Both the position numbers and the translations under genes were made by a program. Of a DNA stretch of 8,414 nt, positions 6,500 to 8,414 are shown piece by piece (the first letter of the stretch is position 1; the number at the start of each line of letters is the position of its first letter). This DNA comes from Candidatus Sodaliphilus fimicaballi. GTDB lineage: Bacteria; Bacteroidota; Bacteroidia; Bacteroidales; Muribaculaceae. The notes under the pieces are model-generated. The model saw only the letters and a program-made list of their open reading frames with translations. It did no database searches and was not told where the DNA came from. The DNA is taken from contig JAGHTV010000168.1 of assembly GCA_018065165.1 (NCBI GenBank), positions 1-8,414 on the forward strand, read 5' to 3'.

Positions 6500-7828
6500 T
6501 TACTCAATAGCGAGACGACGGATACACTGATTCTCGTAGTCGGCAACATAGATGATGCCTTCCTTGTTGATACAAACGCCGAAGGGGCGGTTGAACAGTG
6601 CAATCTCGGGGCTACCATCCTGGTAACCGCTCTTGCCGGGTTGACCAATAACGGTACTAACCTTGCCCGAGGGAGTCACCTTGCGGATGCAATGGTTGTT
6701 AGTGTCGGCGATGTACATGTCATCATTCTCATCAAGGATGAGCTGACGAGGCTCGCTGAACATTGCTGAAGCGCCATTACCATCGATGTAACCAGCCTTA
6801 CCGCTGATACCTGCAATGAGAGTGTGGGCACCAGTCTTGATGTTGTAGCTATACACGCAGTGGTTGTTAGTATAAGCCAAGTAAAGAACCTCGGGATGCT
6901 TGGTTGAGAACGCTGTGTAAGAGTCACTACCGCTCATCAGGCCTGCAGCAACCTGTACTGTCAAACCAGTCTCAGGCTCAAACTTGTAGAGGATACCTTG
7001 CTTGTCGCGCACATACATGTAACCGTCAACGGTACACATAGCAAATGAATGCTTGAACTGGATGTCAAATGCACCCATACCTGTTGTAGGCTTCATTTGG
7101 TGCTTGATGGGGCTCCACATATCCTCACTTGACATTGTCCAGTACTCGTTGTGGTTATCGGTGGGGATGAATACGGTCTTACCATCATCGAGCATACAAG
7201 GTTGGTTAAGGGGAGCACCAGTGTCGGGGATGAGCAGGCGGCTGATGTCCTCGTCCTCGTTAACCAAGATAACCTTGTTATTATTATAATAACTATTGCG
7301 GTTACGCAGCGAAGCAAAGATGTTGTTGTCGTTATCTACTGCCAGATAAGTAACAGGGGGGAATGAAGTCTGTGCCAGACTACCCATTACAACATCATCG
7401 GGAGCACCTACGATACCACACACGGTGGTAACCACGGTTTGGATTTGATACTTGAAAGGCTTGCTATAAGTAACAGTCTTGTCACCTACCTTAACGGTGA
7501 TGTCACATTGAACAACGCCTTGTTCATCGCCCTCACCCGGCTTGCGGGGAACGATGGCATAAATCTTGTTGCCAATTGCTGAAATCACTGCAGCGGGCTT
7601 ACCATTCACAAACACCTCGATATTCTCGGCATCGCTACCAAAGTTGTCACCATTGAGGATGAGCTTTGTTGCTACACCACCTGAATCGGGGTAGAAATCA
7701 GTAAGAGTAACCGGCTTTGATGGATCATAATCGGGTCCACTCTCTCCTTTTTTATCCTCACAAGCTGTTGCAAGGAATAGCACTGCAAGCATTGCTAAAC
7801 ATGTGCTGATTTTACTTAAAATTTTCAT
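6500..7828 (-). CDS. IPT/TIG-domain lipoprotein with NHL-type beta-propeller repeats
   Basis: The 442-residue product (from the ATG at 7828) has a lipoprotein signal peptide ending L-A-T-A-C, with Cys23 followed by EDKKGESG, so it is probably anchored in the outer membrane and possibly surface exposed. Residues about 39-128 form an IPT/TIG immunoglobulin-like domain: DFYPDSGG, LILNGDNFG and VFVNGKPAAVIS are its typical turns. Residues about 131-442 are NHL-like propeller blades; the last two are clear (GKAGYIDG...MYIADTNNHCIRKV and GKSGYQDG...IYVADYENQCIRRL). Such proteins recur next to SusC/SusD pairs in Bacteroidota, and a role in glycan capture is inferred; no substrate-binding site can be read directly and no catalytic motif is seen. 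It sits upstream of susC rather than after susD. A GTG at 7831 would add one Met; the adjacent ATG is preferred as the commoner start. Confidence 0.87.
   Translation of the reverse strand: MKILSKISTCLAMLAVLFLATACEDKKGESGPDYDPSKPVTLTDFYPDSGGVATKLILNGDNFGSDAENIEVFVNGKPAAVISAIGNKIYAIVPRKPGEGDEQGVVQCDITVKVGDKTVTYSKPFKYQIQTVVTTVCGIVGAPDDVVMGSLAQTSFPPVTYLAVDNDNNIFASLRNRNSYYNNNKVILVNEDEDISRLLIPDTGAPLNQPCMLDDGKTVFIPTDNHNEYWTMSSEDMWSPIKHQMKPTTGMGAFDIQFKHSFAMCTVDGYMYVRDKQGILYKFEPETGLTVQVAAGLMSGSDSYTAFSTKHPEVLYLAYTNNHCVYSYNIKTGAHTLIAGISGKAGYIDGNGASAMFSEPRQLILDENDDMYIADTNNHCIRKVTPSGKVSTVIGQPGKSGYQDGSPEIALFNRPFGVCINKEGIIYVADYENQCIRRLAIE
6503..6802 (-). repeat. Tandem NHL-type protein repeats (about 55 residues each) at the C-terminus of the IPT lipoprotein
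   Basis: Residues 343-397 and 398-442 align closely: G-K-x-G-Y-x-D-G, then x-F-x-x-P, then a hydrophobic strand, then (I/V)AD-x-(N/E)-N-x-C-I-R-(K/R). An earlier blade just before them carries LAYTNNHCVYSYN, with the same TNNHC core. At DNA level, 17 bases at 6689-6705 and at 6857-6873 differ at only two positions and lie 168 bases (56 codons) apart. These are consecutive blades of one propeller, not a mobile or intergenic repeat. Confidence 0.8.
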
Positions 7829-7855
7829 CACTATATTAGTTTTTTAAATTTTTTA
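7829..7855 (-). promoter_or_regulatory. A/T-only leader that decides the start of the IPT/NHL gene
   Basis: The gap between the GH-D stop and the IPT/NHL start reads on the minus strand as two A-runs around TTT, then CTAATATA, then GTG directly followed by ATG. There is no Shine-Dalgarno sequence, which is normal for Bacteroidota, where A-rich leaders help ribosome recruitment. GTG and ATG are adjacent in frame, so choice of start changes the protein by one residue only; ATG is preferred. The gap is too short to hold a full promoter unless it lies inside the upstream gene. Confidence 0.5.
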
Positions 7856-8414
7856 TCATTTCTTGAACAAGCGCCACAGGCGGGGACGGTCGTTGAGCGA
7901 CTTGTACTTGAGAATGTTGCCCTCAACTGTGGGAAGTTGGTTGGTCCAGCAATCGTAGCTGCGAGCCAGGTCGAGTGTGCTCACGTCGATGCCCAGGGTT
8001 GTAAGGTCGAGCTCAACACTCTTCTCGCCTACACTGTAGTTGAAGTGAGCGATTATCCAGCTGTCCTCGGCCTCGTGATAGAACAGGTCAACCGAGTTGT
8101 TGGCACCATAGAGCTTGTGGCCATAAGCGGGACGGAACGATACGCCCATGTCGATAATCTCGTTCACCTTGTCGTAACCAGTGTACTTAACGCAGTGCTC
8201 TTGTGAGATGGGAGTGCCTATGTAGCTACCCTCGGTACTCAGGTTGTCGCCCAGGATGCAATAGCCTGTAACGGCAGCAGTAGTCATGCGTGACATGTTC
8301 TCACCCTCGCTGCGATCGCCCATAACCAGGTGATCGGGGTCGTTGAAGTGGTAAACACGGTTGAGCCACCAGCCAAATGAGAGGCTGTTCATCATGTAGC
8401 TTGTGTGCCACATC
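7856..8414 (-). CDS. Clan GH-D glycoside hydrolase (alpha-galactosidase-like, GH27/GH36 type), C-terminal fragment
   Basis: The frame is open to the right edge, so only the last 185 or so residues are seen and the true start lies outside. Fragment residues 23-60 (FNDPDHLVMG, then a helix, then GYCILGDNLS) match the late part of the clan GH-D TIM barrel; human alpha-galactosidase A has WNDPDMLVIG followed by a helix and FMSNDLR in the same arrangement. The nucleophile and acid/base Asp of the clan lie upstream of this block, outside the window, so activity cannot be confirmed. Residues about 105-185 look like the C-terminal antiparallel beta-sandwich (SVDLFYHEAEDSWIIAHFNY, then YDCWTN and a closing LWRLFKK). 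Members remove terminal alpha-galactose, alpha-N-acetylgalactosamine or beta-L-arabinopyranose, so the exact sugar is open. The gene ends with tandem stops TGA TAA, and the IPT/NHL gene starts 27 bases later, implying co-transcription. Confidence 0.82.
   Translation of the reverse strand, partial: MWHTSYMMNSLSFGWWLNRVYHFNDPDHLVMGDRSEGENMSRMTTAAVTGYCILGDNLSTEGSYIGTPISQEHCVKYTGYDKVNEIIDMGVSFRPAYGHKLYGANNSVDLFYHEAEDSWIIAHFNYSVGEKSVELDLTTLGIDVSTLDLARSYDCWTNQLPTVEGNILKYKSLNDRPRLWRLFKK

Larger units (their letters stand above)
1..8414 (-). other. Polysaccharide utilisation locus (PUL), both ends cut by the window
   Basis: Six co-directional genes surround a SusC/SusD pair, which is the defining mark of a Bacteroidota PUL. 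Order along transcription is GH-D hydrolase, IPT/NHL lipoprotein, SusC, SusD, DUF1735/DUF4361 lipoprotein, GH92 mannosidase. Gaps between them are about 27, 38, 23, 41 and 75 bases, too tight for most independent promoters, so an operon is inferred. No sensor-regulator (hybrid two-component system, SusR-like or ECF sigma/anti-sigma) lies inside the window; it may be beyond either edge. Presence of GH92 makes an alpha-mannose-containing glycan the likely target, with an alpha-galactosyl-type decoration suggested by the GH-D enzyme. Confidence 0.9.

Overview
The window is most of a polysaccharide utilisation locus (PUL) from a Bacteroidota genome, most likely order Bacteroidales. The evidence is an adjacent SusC/SusD pair, several lipoproteins with a Cys followed by acidic residues, A/T-rich leaders without a Shine-Dalgarno sequence, and a mid-range GC content reminiscent of Muribaculaceae or Prevotella. 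The genus is a guess. Every supported gene is on the minus strand, so transcription runs from high to low coordinates.

In transcription order the window holds: (1) the C-terminal 185 residues of a clan GH-D glycoside hydrolase (alpha-galactosidase-like, GH27/GH36 type), cut by the right edge; (2) a lipoprotein with an IPT/TIG domain and NHL-type propeller repeats; (3) a full-length SusC/RagA TonB-dependent transporter; (4) a long SusD/RagB glycan-binding lipoprotein; (5) a lipoprotein that looks like DUF1735 plus DUF4361, in the SusE position; (6) a strong nested hairpin in the next intergenic gap; and (7) the first 106 codons of a GH92 exo-alpha-mannosidase, cut by the left edge. Gaps are 23 to 75 bases, and I recognise no promoter or classical U-tract terminator, so a single operon is likely. 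No non-coding stretch exceeds 300 bases.

The expected division of labour is that surface lipoproteins (SusD, the DUF1735/DUF4361 protein and probably the IPT/NHL protein) capture a glycan, SusC imports oligosaccharides, and exported hydrolases remove alpha-linked sugars. GH92 points to an alpha-mannoside, such as a host or dietary N-glycan or a fungal mannan. The GH-D enzyme suggests terminal alpha-galactosyl or related residues, as in galactomannan with an alpha-mannan backbone. The substrate is inference.

The locus is recognisable in type. Its less ordinary features are the propeller lipoprotein upstream of susC, the GH-D plus GH92 pairing, and the nested hairpin before the GH92 gene. I see no clear evidence of a wholly new kind of system.
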